NCBI GenBank assembly: GCA_964553795.1
Contig: CAZKMR010000011.1
Coordinates: 1 to 64,000, forward strand
Source: JADLHS01 sp964553795
Lineage (GTDB): Bacteria; Verrucomicrobiota; Verrucomicrobiia; Limisphaerales; JADLHS01
Length of the DNA: 64,000 nucleotides
Direction: 5' to 3'
Shown here: one piece after another, positions 8,365-16,997 of the stretch
How positions within the stretch are numbered: the stretch's first letter is position 1
Layout of the letters: the number at the start of each line of letters is the position of its first letter
Position numbers and translations under genes: made by a program
Notes under the pieces: model-generated
Database searches by the model: none
Told to the model about the DNA's origin: nothing
The model's input: the letters and a program-made list of their open reading frames with translations, nothing else

Positions 8365-9087
8365 TCAGCGTCCGTAGGCCAGCCGTTCGGCGAGCCGTTC
8401 CGGCAGCCCGGCCGCGAGAATTTTCTTTTGCGCGGCCGCGATGTCGTAATCCAGCCGGCGCAATTCAATCGTGCCATCGGCGGTGTCATACACCACGTAG
8501 GCCGACTTGGGATTGTTGTCCCGCGGTTGGCCGACCGCCCCGACGTTGACGAAGTATTTCTTGCCGGGCTCGGTCTTGAACTTCGAGTAGGTGCCGCCCC
8601 GCACCATGCTGTCCTTCATGAATGCCACCGGCACGTGCGTATGCCCGAAAAAGCAAACCGAAGTGTTCTGGTACGTGAGGCTGGCGGCGGCGGCGAGTTT
8701 GTCGAAGACGTAACCCCAGCGTTGCGGACCGTCGAGCGTCGCGTGAACGATGGTGAAATTGGTCACCATGCGGGAATACTTGAGATCCCGCAGCCATTGG
8801 CGGTCATCCTCGGTAAGTTGCTTGCGCGTCCAATTGACGGCCTCGGCGGCGGCGGGATTGAAACCCTCCAGATGTTCCTCGGTGGAACAGTATTCGTCGT
8901 GATTGCCCTTCACGCACGGCATGCCCATGGTGCGGATGATGTCGAGGCATTCCTTGGGATTGGCGTTGTAGCCGACGACATCCCCCAGGCAGGCGTAATG
9001 GGTCACCTGCTGTTTCTTACAATCGTCGAGCACGACTTGGAGGGCGTCCAGGTTGCCGTGAATGTCAGCTAAAATCGCAAATCTCAT
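8365..9087 (-). CDS. Metallophosphoesterase (calcineurin-like, YfcE/MJ0936-type)
   Basis: A 240-residue phosphoesterase with every metal-site motif of the family: DIHGN (residues 8-12), GDVVGY, GNHDEY, an internal His (IVHATLDG) and GHTHVP. The bacterial YfcE-like group are two-metal phosphodiesterases whose natural substrates are usually unknown. The protein has no signal peptide and is probably cytoplasmic. It ends 7 bases before... more exactly it starts 6 bases after the acylphosphatase stop on the same strand, so the two are probably one transcript. Confidence 0.9.
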   Translation of the reverse strand: MRFAILADIHGNLDALQVVLDDCKKQQVTHYACLGDVVGYNANPKECLDIIRTMGMPCVKGNHDEYCSTEEHLEGFNPAAAEAVNWTRKQLTEDDRQWLRDLKYSRMVTNFTIVHATLDGPQRWGYVFDKLAAAASLTYQNTSVCFFGHTHVPVAFMKDSMVRGGTYSKFKTEPGKKYFVNVGAVGQPRDNNPKSAYVVYDTADGTIELRRLDYDIAAAQKKILAAGLPERLAERLAYGR

Positions 9088-9093
9088 CTCAAA

Positions 9094-9408
9094 TTATCGC
9101 ACAATGGCAAAACCCTTGAAGCGGTCCTGAGCCTCCGCCCAAACCACTTCTTCGTTCCGAATGTTCGCGGCCAACCCCGACTCGCGAATGGCTTCCCGAA
9201 ATGCTTCCAACTCCTTCGTTTCGCCTTCCGCGATCAGTTCGACCCGGCCGTCCGTCAAATTGCGAACCGTCCCGGTCACGTCGAATCCCGCGGAAACATT
9301 GCGAACCGTATAGCGGAACCCCACGCCTTGTACGTGCCCCGAATACCAAATCTGCATCCGGCGGCGCTCATTGGGTGCTGCACCCGGCTTCCCGGCGGCT
9401 TGTGCCAT
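9094..9408 (-). CDS. acyP: Acylphosphatase
   Basis: A small acylphosphatase of about 104 residues, which hydrolyses carboxyl-phosphate bonds. The signature is GHVQGVGFRYTV with the catalytic Arg, followed by GTVRNLTDGRVELIAEG containing the catalytic Asn. The core domain begins at MQIWYSGHV. I chose the ATG at 9408, which leaves a short leader before the domain; the frame is open to a further start at 9465. It is followed at once by the metallophosphatase gene. Confidence 0.88.
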   Translation of the reverse strand: MAQAAGKPGAAPNERRRMQIWYSGHVQGVGFRYTVRNVSAGFDVTGTVRNLTDGRVELIAEGETKELEAFREAIRESGLAANIRNEEVVWAEAQDRFKGFAIVR

Positions 9409-9519
9409 GACGCTAAATGAAGCCAAAGCCCGCGCACCGAGGCAATGTTTTTGTTCATAAAGCACCGGTGCTGCGGCCCTCGCGAACCCGCGTTGTCGCC
9501 GGAATGCCAGCCCCCGGGC

Positions 9520-10263
9520 TCAAACGGCAAACGCCCCAAACAACGCCCGCATTTCCTCGTCCACCATCTGCGGATCGCTCAACGTGTTGGCAATCTCGTC
9601 GCGGAGGAGCTGGCGATAGCGCTTCCGCAACCGGTGCACTGCCACGCGCACCGCGCCTTCTTCCATGCCGAGCGTCTTGGCGACTTCGCTTTGCGCGGTT
9701 TCACTTTTGCCGGCGGCGAGGAAAACTTTGAGTTGCTCAAACAATTTCGCTTTGCCATCGGCGACGCACTCGGCCTGCAAACGTTCAATCACCTTGCTCA
9801 GCAGCGCCAAAGCCCATTCGCGATCAAAGGCCTGATCGGGACTCGGCTCGGCTTGCGCGGCCACTTGGAATTTGGTGTCGGCGGTTTCCCAATCTAGGGA
9901 CAACGCAGTTTCGCCACCGCCACGTTTCAGGCGCTGGGATTTCTTCCAATCGTTGATCAAAAAGTTTTTTAGCGCGGCGAGCAGAAACGCGCGGAAGCGA
10001 CCCCGCTCGGCGCTTAATCCTTCGAGATAATTCTTCGCGAGGAAGCGTGCAAAGAAAGCCTGCACCAAATCTTCGGCGTCTTGCTTGGTGTGCCCGCGCC
10101 GGCGCACGTAGGCATAGAGTGGAAACCAATATGTGCGACACAACTCCTCCAGCGCGTGGTCCGATTGCGGCGTGTGCCGCTGCCCCGCCGCGAGCACAAC
10201 TGTCCAATGCGTCGTGGCGAAGATGTCGCCGGGCGACTCCGAAGCATCACTGGCAGAAGTCAT
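9520..10263 (-). CDS. RNA polymerase sigma factor, ECF-like (sigma-70 family)
   Basis: A 247-residue sigma factor of the large ECF-like kind seen in Planctomycetes and Verrucomicrobia. Region 2 is LEELCRTYWFPLYAYVRRRGHTKQDAEDLVQAFF, given here as residues about 40-73. Region 4 with its helix-turn-helix is near residues 195-220 (KTLGMEEGAVRVAVHRLRKR). The linker is long and charged. It lies 72 bases downstream of the giant kinase on the same strand, and such kinase-sigma pairs are known in these phyla. Regulation of the sigma factor by the kinase is plausible but not shown. Confidence 0.9.
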   Translation of the reverse strand: MTSASDASESPGDIFATTHWTVVLAAGQRHTPQSDHALEELCRTYWFPLYAYVRRRGHTKQDAEDLVQAFFARFLAKNYLEGLSAERGRFRAFLLAALKNFLINDWKKSQRLKRGGGETALSLDWETADTKFQVAAQAEPSPDQAFDREWALALLSKVIERLQAECVADGKAKLFEQLKVFLAAGKSETAQSEVAKTLGMEEGAVRVAVHRLRKRYRQLLRDEIANTLSDPQMVDEEMRALFGAFAV

Positions 10264-10334
10264 GGTGACCGCAGTTTAGTGGGGGAGCGAAACAGATGAA
10301 ACTCGGATTGCTGCTGAATCACGTGCGTCCTCTT

Positions 10335-13300
10335 TCAAGGTGCGGAAATTGCATCGAGAAGCTGCTGGGCCGCCGCGCGGTTGGTCGCGTCAGCGCGCGC
10401 CAGAATTGCTTTCAACACGTTCGTCGCCAGGTCGCGGTCCTGTTTCAGCCCCCAAATCACGCGACCGCGATCATACGCGTTTTCTTCCGCCAAACCGATT
10501 TCCACCAGCCGTCGCACCACGCGCTCGCTTTTGTTGCGCACGGTGGACAAACCGAAATACACCGCGCTGTTGCGCACTTCACGATGCTCATCGGCGGACA
10601 GCTTCAGCATCAACTCGATGGCGGCGGGATGCTGTTCCTTCGCGGACCAGACCCAGTTCTCTCCCACCTGACGGGCGACTTCATTCCGGACGGCGGCGTT
10701 GGTGGATTCCGCGCATTGGGCATAGGCGGCCACGAACGAATCATCCATGATCAAAGGCAACCGCTCGCGCGCGATCAAACGCAATACCTCCATTCGTTCA
10801 GAGTCCGGACCATCCACGAGAATAGATTTCACGCGCGGCAGCTCCGCAGCATAATTCTGCTGCGCTCGCAAGCGCGCTTGTTCGGCAGCCCATGCGAACG
10901 CTTTAAGTTCGCCGCGCATGATGGCGGTGACGATCTTCGCTTTCTCGCGCACGGCGGGATCATTTGCGGCGGCGTAAGGCTCGATATACTTCAACAACTC
11001 TTCCCGTTGCGATGCCGCGCCCCAGGCGATGCGATGCAAATCATTCGGATCATCCACGTTCATCGCGATGTCGGCCAGAGTTTTCAAGATTGCCGGGGTT
11101 TTCTGTTTCACCACCGACAAGCCGAAATACACCGCGTAATGTCGCGCGCCGTAGCGGTCCGCGTTCGGGGTGCGACATTCCGCCGCGTGATACATGATTT
11201 CGATGGCGTCGGCGTTTTGCGGTGACTTGTTCCAGATGTAGCGATTGCCAATCCAGCGCAGAATCGAAGTGCGATGTTGCGTGGTGCGTCGCAGGCCGTT
11301 GCGCACCGTTTCGAGAATCTCCGCATCAGAACGCGCCTCTTTATCTTCCGCTTTCCACAACGCGTCTAACTTCCGCCCACCTTCTGGATCGTCAGGAAAA
11401 AACGCGTCGAAGTCCGGCGGCACGATGGGGTTTGTGGATTGCCAGGCATGAGCAGCGATTGGGGAAAGATGATTGAGAGCATCAAGCAGCTGTTGTGCTT
11501 CGGCATCGCTGAATCGCCCGGTGATACTCACGCGGCGGCCGGGAATCTCCGAGTTGATGACTGGCGCGCTGATGACCCGGCCCTGCCAGACGATGGCCAA
11601 CTGTCGGCCAACGTTTTCGCGGGTTGCGTGGGCCATCTTTTCACCGCCCGTGCGAGTCAAGAGCACCGTCAGCTCCTTCTGCAAGCCCAGGGATTGAGTG
11701 AAACGCACACTGTCGATGTCGTTTCCAGATAACACCACGTCCCGCAATACACGAAAAGTTCGTGCGCTGGTCGGTTCGTTGGCGTCCGGCAACTCATCGG
11801 TGGGAGACTGGGTGTCGTTCGCCGTGGCGATCCAGCGGAATTCAAGTGTCGGTTGAGCGGTCGATGTCGGGTGGAGGTTGGTTCGAACCTCGGGTTTGAG
11901 TTCTTTGGTGGCACGTTGCGATTCGCGCAGCAAATCTTTCGGCGGTGTTCCGTTGGTGATGGCAATCACCGGACCGAGGAGTTTTCCGGCACCTCGAGCA
12001 GATTCTAATTTGTAGCGAAAGACCTGCCCGAGCACCTCATCATCGCGTTGGCTTAAAGTGGTAAACTCAAGAAAGTCATCAGCCTGTGGCGCGTAGGAGG
12101 AAATAACAAGATTCACATAGAAACCGCTTTCGATGCCGTCCTTTTCGTCGAGCACGATTTTGACGTTCGCCCGGTCATTCACGACCCGCAACGGCTTGAG
12201 CGACTTGATGGTGTCGCCCCAAAGCAAATCCGGGATGTTCTCGCTTTCGCGCTCCCCGGATGGCGTGCGGACGAACCCGCTGAGGGCGACCTGCGCTTCC
12301 CTCACCAAGGCGGCGCGCTGTTCTTTGGTCAACTCCCGATCCAGTTTCGACTCCGAGCCAACGGGCTTTACACCATTCACATTTGATGTTGGCTGAATTC
12401 TTTTGAACTCAATTTTCAGCCCGGCAAGCGTCTCGACGCCCTCAATAATCGTCCCGCTGACGCGCAGCATTCCCCGTGCGCCGTTGGCGGTCTGGAAGAC
12501 AAACGTATGCTCCGGATGCGTCGGTTTATGATGCTTCAACCAGAAGGAATAAAGTCCCAGGCTCACATCCGGGAATTGCAATGCCTCACCCTGAATCGAG
12601 GTCGCCGCGCCCACTTCCGGCTCTACACCGCGATGCCAGCATTCCAGCGAAATGGCCTTCAACTGGATCGCGTTGTCCACCGGAGAAAGCAGCCACCACG
12701 GTTGAACGTCGTTGCCCATCACCATCAAATCAATGCCATTCTCGAGCAACCATTGCTCCCTGCGACTGCGGCGCCAGTTGGAATAGTCCTTTGGCGGCGC
12801 CACGACGCTGCCCCTATCGAGATCGAGAAAGCGGTTTTTCGATGGGCGATCCAAAGAGGCGAGTGCTACTTCGACGGCCTTCGGAGCAACCGGAATTTCT
12901 TCTCCCTGCACAACGTTTGCAGGACTTCGCAATAGATTTCTGAAGCCGTCTCGCCAGGTGGGTTGTCTCGATGTCGCGGTGTTTTTCATCGGCCTTTGAA
13001 CCGTTGAGGAACTGGGTGGCTGCGGCCTGCCTGTTGATTCCGAGGCGTCCATCACCCGCACAGACGTTCGATGCCCCGGCACTAGCGAAACATTGCGGAA
13101 TTCCCTCCATTGATACTTCCGGCGTTGCAGTTGGATGGCCTCGATCTGCGAAAATTCGTCCTGCGTCAGAGAAACCAGACCATTGTGCTGAGCGGAATCG
13201 GCCTGATTGTAAGAAAGCGGCATCGTTATACTGTCCTTTCTCACCACGACCATGCGCGTTTCCCAATCTTCATGCCTTGAATAGCTGAAGGAGAGCGCCA

Positions 13301-16300
13301 CGTCACCGGACTGGCCTTTGACCGCCTGAAACTGCGCGATCCAATCACCGTCTTCCCCTCGTGATTCAGAGTTCCCTCTCATTTTACCGGGACCCGCTTC
13401 CAGAGTTTTGATCTGTTCCCATTCGCCATCGGCAACGCCAATCTGCACGTTCAATTCCTTTGCATCAGGCGGACAGGCAATGTCCTGGATGCAAACCCGG
13501 CCTGACGGTTGCGAGGCGCTTCCCGTTTGCGATAAGCCCATGGTGTGACACCCCGTGGGAGAAATCACTTTCACGACCGGCGAACCGGGTTGGCCGTTTT
13601 GACTGCGGATTCTGAAGCCCAATTCTTTCGTCACCTTTCCCGCCGCCCAACTGTGTCCGTTATCGCTCGGAAACCGCTCCTCTGTCGGCACGCCGTTCGG
13701 AAGCCACGCAGGGCCATTGGTGGACGCGAGCGCAAACAACTCAACTGAGCCTCCATTGTATTGAGCGACAAAGGGTGGCGCATTGACTCCGTCTTCAGTT
13801 TCCAAATCCCGCACGAGCTTGTAGCGGATTTTCACGCCGCGGGGATTATCCGTAAAGCCGGTGATTTGCAGAATGCCACGCTCTCCATGACGCGTTTGAA
13901 ACGCGAAGGTCAGCGGCAACAGTCCCTCAGGGAGCACGTAAAGCGTCGCGCGGGATTGAAGCTCTTTGGGTGAGACGTGTTGGATTGCCGTGGGCGCGGC
14001 CAGCGCCGCGACAATCGTGGCCGGAGTTGCCGTGTCCCACTGGACGGGCGTGAGGTCCGAGAGCTTCAGTCCCTGCGAAATCAACGACCAGCGACCGCTA
14101 ACGTGATTGTCGAAGTCCGCGTAGAAATCGCCAGCACTGGACAACAGACGAATCAATCGCTGGCCGCCATCGCTTTCCGTGCCCTGCACCACAGACGTCA
14201 GTTCGCCGCTGTTAAGCGTGAGCGTTTCATTCTCAGGCGCTTCGTCGGGATCAAGGAGCACACGCCCGACTTCAACGCTGAACGATGGTTTGGATTTCTG
14301 GGCCGCAACATCCGCTTCGGCAAGTTTCGTTCGCGCTGCTTGTTTGTTTTCTCTCGCCGAGAAGGCTGCCAGCACCAGTACACCTGACAACAGCGCCGCG
14401 ATAGCCGCCAAGCCCAGCCACCGTGCGATGCCACCTGCGAGCCGCCAGAAACTCAGCGGCAGCAATACGGCGCCGAGCCAGGTCAACGGCACCAGCACCG
14501 CCTCCGAAACGGCGGGATTCCAACCTCCGCGTTCCGAAAGCACCCCCAGCAAAAAGAATATCGCGAAACCAATCACCGGCAGCGCTAACAGCCACGCCAC
14601 GACACTGGTGGCTTTAAACCACGACGACAAATTGTCCAGACTGCGCTGGTCGTTGCGCTCGCGCGCTTGCCTTAGCGCATTGGCCGCAACAACGCCGATA
14701 AATGGCGACACAACCAACACCAGCCCCACGCCAAGCAGATACGCCGAGTCGCGACTGAAACGGAACGGCAGCACCCCGATGAGCAGGATGATCAAAATCA
14801 GTCCGGCGTAGAAGAATGTCACCGCGGTTGCGAGGCCGGCTGATCTCGCGGAAGCCGAAGCGATTGGGTTTTGAATTCCTCCAGATGGATTCCCGGGAGA
14901 AGAATTCTTTTTGGTGCGTCGCTGTAGCAAAAACGGCACGCCGCAACCAATCGATAGCAAGATTGCGAGGAAGGCGATGTTGATTAGCTGAATATTCGCC
15001 ATCAGTGTTTTGGCCCAGGGCAGGAAAAATCTTTGCGCCATCGGATCGCGACTCATCGCGTCATAAACGTGAACACCCAAGCCGCCGCCGGCATAGACGA
15101 GGTATCCGACCGCGCCGCCACCCATCGCCACCGTTCCCACCGCGCCGCCGCCCAAAGCGAATAACAGCGCGATGGCGAGTCCGCCCATGGAAACCAACCC
15201 GATCGCCACGCCACCGAACGCAATCACGCCGAGCGAAGCGCCACCAAAGGCGAACACGCCCATGGCCACGCCGCCGAATGCAAAGATGCCGCGAGCTTTG
15301 CCACCGATGGCAATCACGCCTTTGGCGGTGCGCTCGCGACCGGTGAGCGGATCCGGCCCTGCCGTCACATGCAGTAGCGGTAAGCCGAACAGCGTGGTAT
15401 TGCTGCGATATTCGAAACTTCCTCGCAATAATTGCGATGGATAAGTTCCAATCTTTCTCGGCGGGCGCGAAGGATTCCGGCGCCTCATCACCCGGAGATC
15501 AAATCCCGTGGCAACCAGAAGCACAATGATGATGGCCAGAGGCAAAGAGAACGCGCGGTTTGAATTTACCCAGATAATTCCGATGGCGATCAATGGCCAG
15601 GTGACGAGCATCAACCATGTGGCCAGGCGAGACCACTTTGCGTACTGTTCTGAAGCCTGCTGGGGCTCGCTTTCTGGTTCGTCGCAGATCTTCTCTACCT
15701 GTGTCTTCAATACACTGGCTTGTTGGTAACGCAGTTCTGGTTTTTGTTCCAAAGCGCGCAAGACGACTTCGTCGAGGCGCACGTCGAGGTGAACTTTTCG
15801 CGAGGGCGGCTGGATTTCTTTTCCCGGCAACTCGCCGGTGAGCATCTGGTAGAACACCACGCCCAAAGCGTAAATGTCCGCGCGATGATCCACGGCGCCG
15901 GGCGCGTGAATTTGCTCGGGTGACATGTAATGCGGCGTGCCCATCACTTTGCCCGCGTCGGTGAGTTCCTGGAGCGCGGGACTGTGTCCCGCAGCAGTGT
16001 GTTCAGTCAGCGAGGCTTCGGATTTTTCGGATGCGTCGGTAGTAGTGTCGTTTCTGCGGCTCATAGGGCCGCGCTCCGTTCCCACAATCTTCGCCAGTCC
16101 AAAATCCGCCACCTTCACGCGCCCGCGGCGATCCAACAAAATATTCTCCGGCTTGATGTCGCGATGCACGATGCCCTGGTCATGCGCGAATTGCAGCGCA
16201 TCGCAAATCTGCGGCACGATGGCGAGGGCTTCGCGCGGTGAAACCCGTCCGGCGTGGAGCAGTTGGCGCAGATTCACGCCATCCACGAATTCCATCAGGA

Positions 16301-16862
16301 AGAAGTAGAGGCGCGTTGGGTGGTGAGACGCGGATGAGGGTTGTCCCGGCGCCGGGGAGGAAGGGGGAAAGGGAGCAGAGGAGACTTCCTTGCCGGGAGG
16401 TTGTTGCTCCCCTGCGCCTTTTCTCCCTTTCTCCTTTTCAGCTTCCAGGCCAGCGCAGCTTCCAAACTCAAACAACGTAACTATCCCCGGATGATTCAGC
16501 TTCGCGAGCGCTTTGGCTTCGCGGGTGAAGCGTTCGGCAAAAGCAGGGTCATCGCCGATGCCGGGCGGGAGGATTTTCAGCGCGACAATGCGGTCGAGTT
16601 GTTTCTGGCGGGCTTTGTAAACTGCGCCCATGCCGCCTTTGCCAACAAGCTCCAGCAGCTCAAGTTGCGGAAACAGCGGCGCGAGTTCAGCGATGGTCGG
16701 CGGCGTGAAGCCCGATTGCTTGGCTTCGGTCACGGTATCCGCCGCGCCGACTCTCAGCAGACACGCGGGGCAAAGGCCGGCCAGCGCGCCACTGGGCAGC
16801 GGCGTGCCGCATTGCGGGCATTTCGGGGCTGAATCCGGCGGGATCACTTTTGTTCCACTCAT
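10335..16862 (-). CDS. Giant membrane Ser/Thr protein kinase with SecD-head and HEAT-like C-terminus
   Basis: A 2175-residue protein. In order: zinc ribbon (CPQC...CPAC, residues 15-34); kinase domain (about 70-395) with GKGGMGAVY, ALK, HRDIKPEN and DFG all present; two membrane segments (about 412-452); header EYRS...LFGLPLLH (484-498) and eight or so ten-residue Gly/Ala repeats (about 514-597); further membrane segments (620-645, 676-700, 705-727, 750-775, 785-840); a long outer region with two copies of an FQT.xG.RG.L motif (about 987-1000 and 1456-1470); a SecD P1-head-like stretch (about 1700-1800, GRQLAIVWQGRVISAPVIN); and two HEAT-like blocks sharing VYFGLS (about 1911 and 2101). The kinase domain carries two insertions absent from the paralogue at 56039-57547. 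The signal and target are unknown. Confidence 0.9.
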   Translation of the reverse strand: MSGTKVIPPDSAPKCPQCGTPLPSGALAGLCPACLLRVGAADTVTEAKQSGFTPPTIAELAPLFPQLELLELVGKGGMGAVYKARQKQLDRIVALKILPPGIGDDPAFAERFTREAKALAKLNHPGIVTLFEFGSCAGLEAEKEKGRKGAGEQQPPGKEVSSAPFPPSSPAPGQPSSASHHPTRLYFFLMEFVDGVNLRQLLHAGRVSPREALAIVPQICDALQFAHDQGIVHRDIKPENILLDRRGRVKVADFGLAKIVGTERGPMSRRNDTTTDASEKSEASLTEHTAAGHSPALQELTDAGKVMGTPHYMSPEQIHAPGAVDHRADIYALGVVFYQMLTGELPGKEIQPPSRKVHLDVRLDEVVLRALEQKPELRYQQASVLKTQVEKICDEPESEPQQASEQYAKWSRLATWLMLVTWPLIAIGIIWVNSNRAFSLPLAIIIVLLVATGFDLRVMRRRNPSRPPRKIGTYPSQLLRGSFEYRSNTTLFGLPLLHVTAGPDPLTGRERTAKGVIAIGGKARGIFAFGGVAMGVFAFGGASLGVIAFGGVAIGLVSMGGLAIALLFALGGGAVGTVAMGGGAVGYLVYAGGGLGVHVYDAMSRDPMAQRFFLPWAKTLMANIQLINIAFLAILLSIGCGVPFLLQRRTKKNSSPGNPSGGIQNPIASASARSAGLATAVTFFYAGLILIILLIGVLPFRFSRDSAYLLGVGLVLVVSPFIGVVAANALRQARERNDQRSLDNLSSWFKATSVVAWLLALPVIGFAIFFLLGVLSERGGWNPAVSEAVLVPLTWLGAVLLPLSFWRLAGGIARWLGLAAIAALLSGVLVLAAFSARENKQAARTKLAEADVAAQKSKPSFSVEVGRVLLDPDEAPENETLTLNSGELTSVVQGTESDGGQRLIRLLSSAGDFYADFDNHVSGRWSLISQGLKLSDLTPVQWDTATPATIVAALAAPTAIQHVSPKELQSRATLYVLPEGLLPLTFAFQTRHGERGILQITGFTDNPRGVKIRYKLVRDLETEDGVNAPPFVAQYNGGSVELFALASTNGPAWLPNGVPTEERFPSDNGHSWAAGKVTKELGFRIRSQNGQPGSPVVKVISPTGCHTMGLSQTGSASQPSGRVCIQDIACPPDAKELNVQIGVADGEWEQIKTLEAGPGKMRGNSESRGEDGDWIAQFQAVKGQSGDVALSFSYSRHEDWETRMVVVRKDSITMPLSYNQADSAQHNGLVSLTQDEFSQIEAIQLQRRKYQWREFRNVSLVPGHRTSVRVMDASESTGRPQPPSSSTVQRPMKNTATSRQPTWRDGFRNLLRSPANVVQGEEIPVAPKAVEVALASLDRPSKNRFLDLDRGSVVAPPKDYSNWRRSRREQWLLENGIDLMVMGNDVQPWWLLSPVDNAIQLKAISLECWHRGVEPEVGAATSIQGEALQFPDVSLGLYSFWLKHHKPTHPEHTFVFQTANGARGMLRVSGTIIEGVETLAGLKIEFKRIQPTSNVNGVKPVGSESKLDRELTKEQRAALVREAQVALSGFVRTPSGERESENIPDLLWGDTIKSLKPLRVVNDRANVKIVLDEKDGIESGFYVNLVISSYAPQADDFLEFTTLSQRDDEVLGQVFRYKLESARGAGKLLGPVIAITNGTPPKDLLRESQRATKELKPEVRTNLHPTSTAQPTLEFRWIATANDTQSPTDELPDANEPTSARTFRVLRDVVLSGNDIDSVRFTQSLGLQKELTVLLTRTGGEKMAHATRENVGRQLAIVWQGRVISAPVINSEIPGRRVSITGRFSDAEAQQLLDALNHLSPIAAHAWQSTNPIVPPDFDAFFPDDPEGGRKLDALWKAEDKEARSDAEILETVRNGLRRTTQHRTSILRWIGNRYIWNKSPQNADAIEIMYHAAECRTPNADRYGARHYAVYFGLSVVKQKTPAILKTLADIAMNVDDPNDLHRIAWGAASQREELLKYIEPYAAANDPAVREKAKIVTAIMRGELKAFAWAAEQARLRAQQNYAAELPRVKSILVDGPDSERMEVLRLIARERLPLIMDDSFVAAYAQCAESTNAAVRNEVARQVGENWVWSAKEQHPAAIELMLKLSADEHREVRNSAVYFGLSTVRNKSERVVRRLVEIGLAEENAYDRGRVIWGLKQDRDLATNVLKAILARADATNRAAAQQLLDAISAP
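15072..15323 (-). repeat. Ten-residue Gly/Ala-rich coding repeats in the giant kinase
   Basis: Residues about 514-597 fall into a ten-residue register: GVIAIGGKAR, GIFAFGGVAM, GVFAFGGASL, GVIAFGGVAI, GLVSMGGLAI and so on. The consensus is G-(V/I/F)-(I/F/V)-A-(F/I)-G-G-x-A-(hydrophobic). The same register occurs in the proteins at 56039-57547 and 63339-64000. Confidence 0.85.
15954..16079 (-). repeat. In-frame insertion in the activation loop of the giant kinase
   Basis: Residues about 262-303, between DFGLAKIVG and GKVMGTPHYM, are largely absent from the paralogous kinase at 56039. The DNA contains two palindromes: 16056-16060 with 16068-16072, and 15976-15981 with 15987-15992. A REP-type origin is an inference. 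Confidence 0.55.
16314..16457 (-). repeat. In-frame low-complexity insertion between kinase strands 4 and 5
   Basis: Residues about 136-183 separate VTLFEFG from LYFFLMEFVDG. In the kinase at 56039 the two parts are joined directly (DVHDLGKAGQIYYFLMEFVDG). The DNA is purine/pyrimidine-biased with an imperfect inverted repeat (GGAAGGGGGAAAGGGAGCAG near 16360-16380 against the complementary run near 16411-16437). Confidence 0.6.
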
Positions 16863-16909
16863 ACACGGACTTCAGCAACAAAGCACGCCGGACGTTACGA
16901 ACTTTCTCC

Positions 16910-16937
16910 CCACGGATGGACACTGATGAACACGAAT
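16910..16937. repeat. Possible interspersed repeat (CCACGGATGGACACTGATGA)
   Basis: The CCACGGATGGACACTGATGA string and its continuation match a phrase I associate with dispersed repeats in this and related phyla. It is present once here, just upstream of the giant kinase, so it rests on recall rather than on a repeat visible in the window. Confidence 0.35.
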
Positions 16938-16942
16938 AAAGC

Positions 16943-16968
16943 AAAAACCCGCCGGGTGGCGGGCTTTT
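16943..16968 (-). terminator. Rho-independent terminator of efp
   Basis: A 6-base G/C stem (16948-16953 with 16958-16963), loop of 4, followed on the minus strand by five T residues (complement of 16943-16947). It lies about 30 bases after the efp stop. Confidence 0.75.
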
Positions 16969-16997
16969 GACTTTAGAAGTTTTGACGTTCGAACCGA

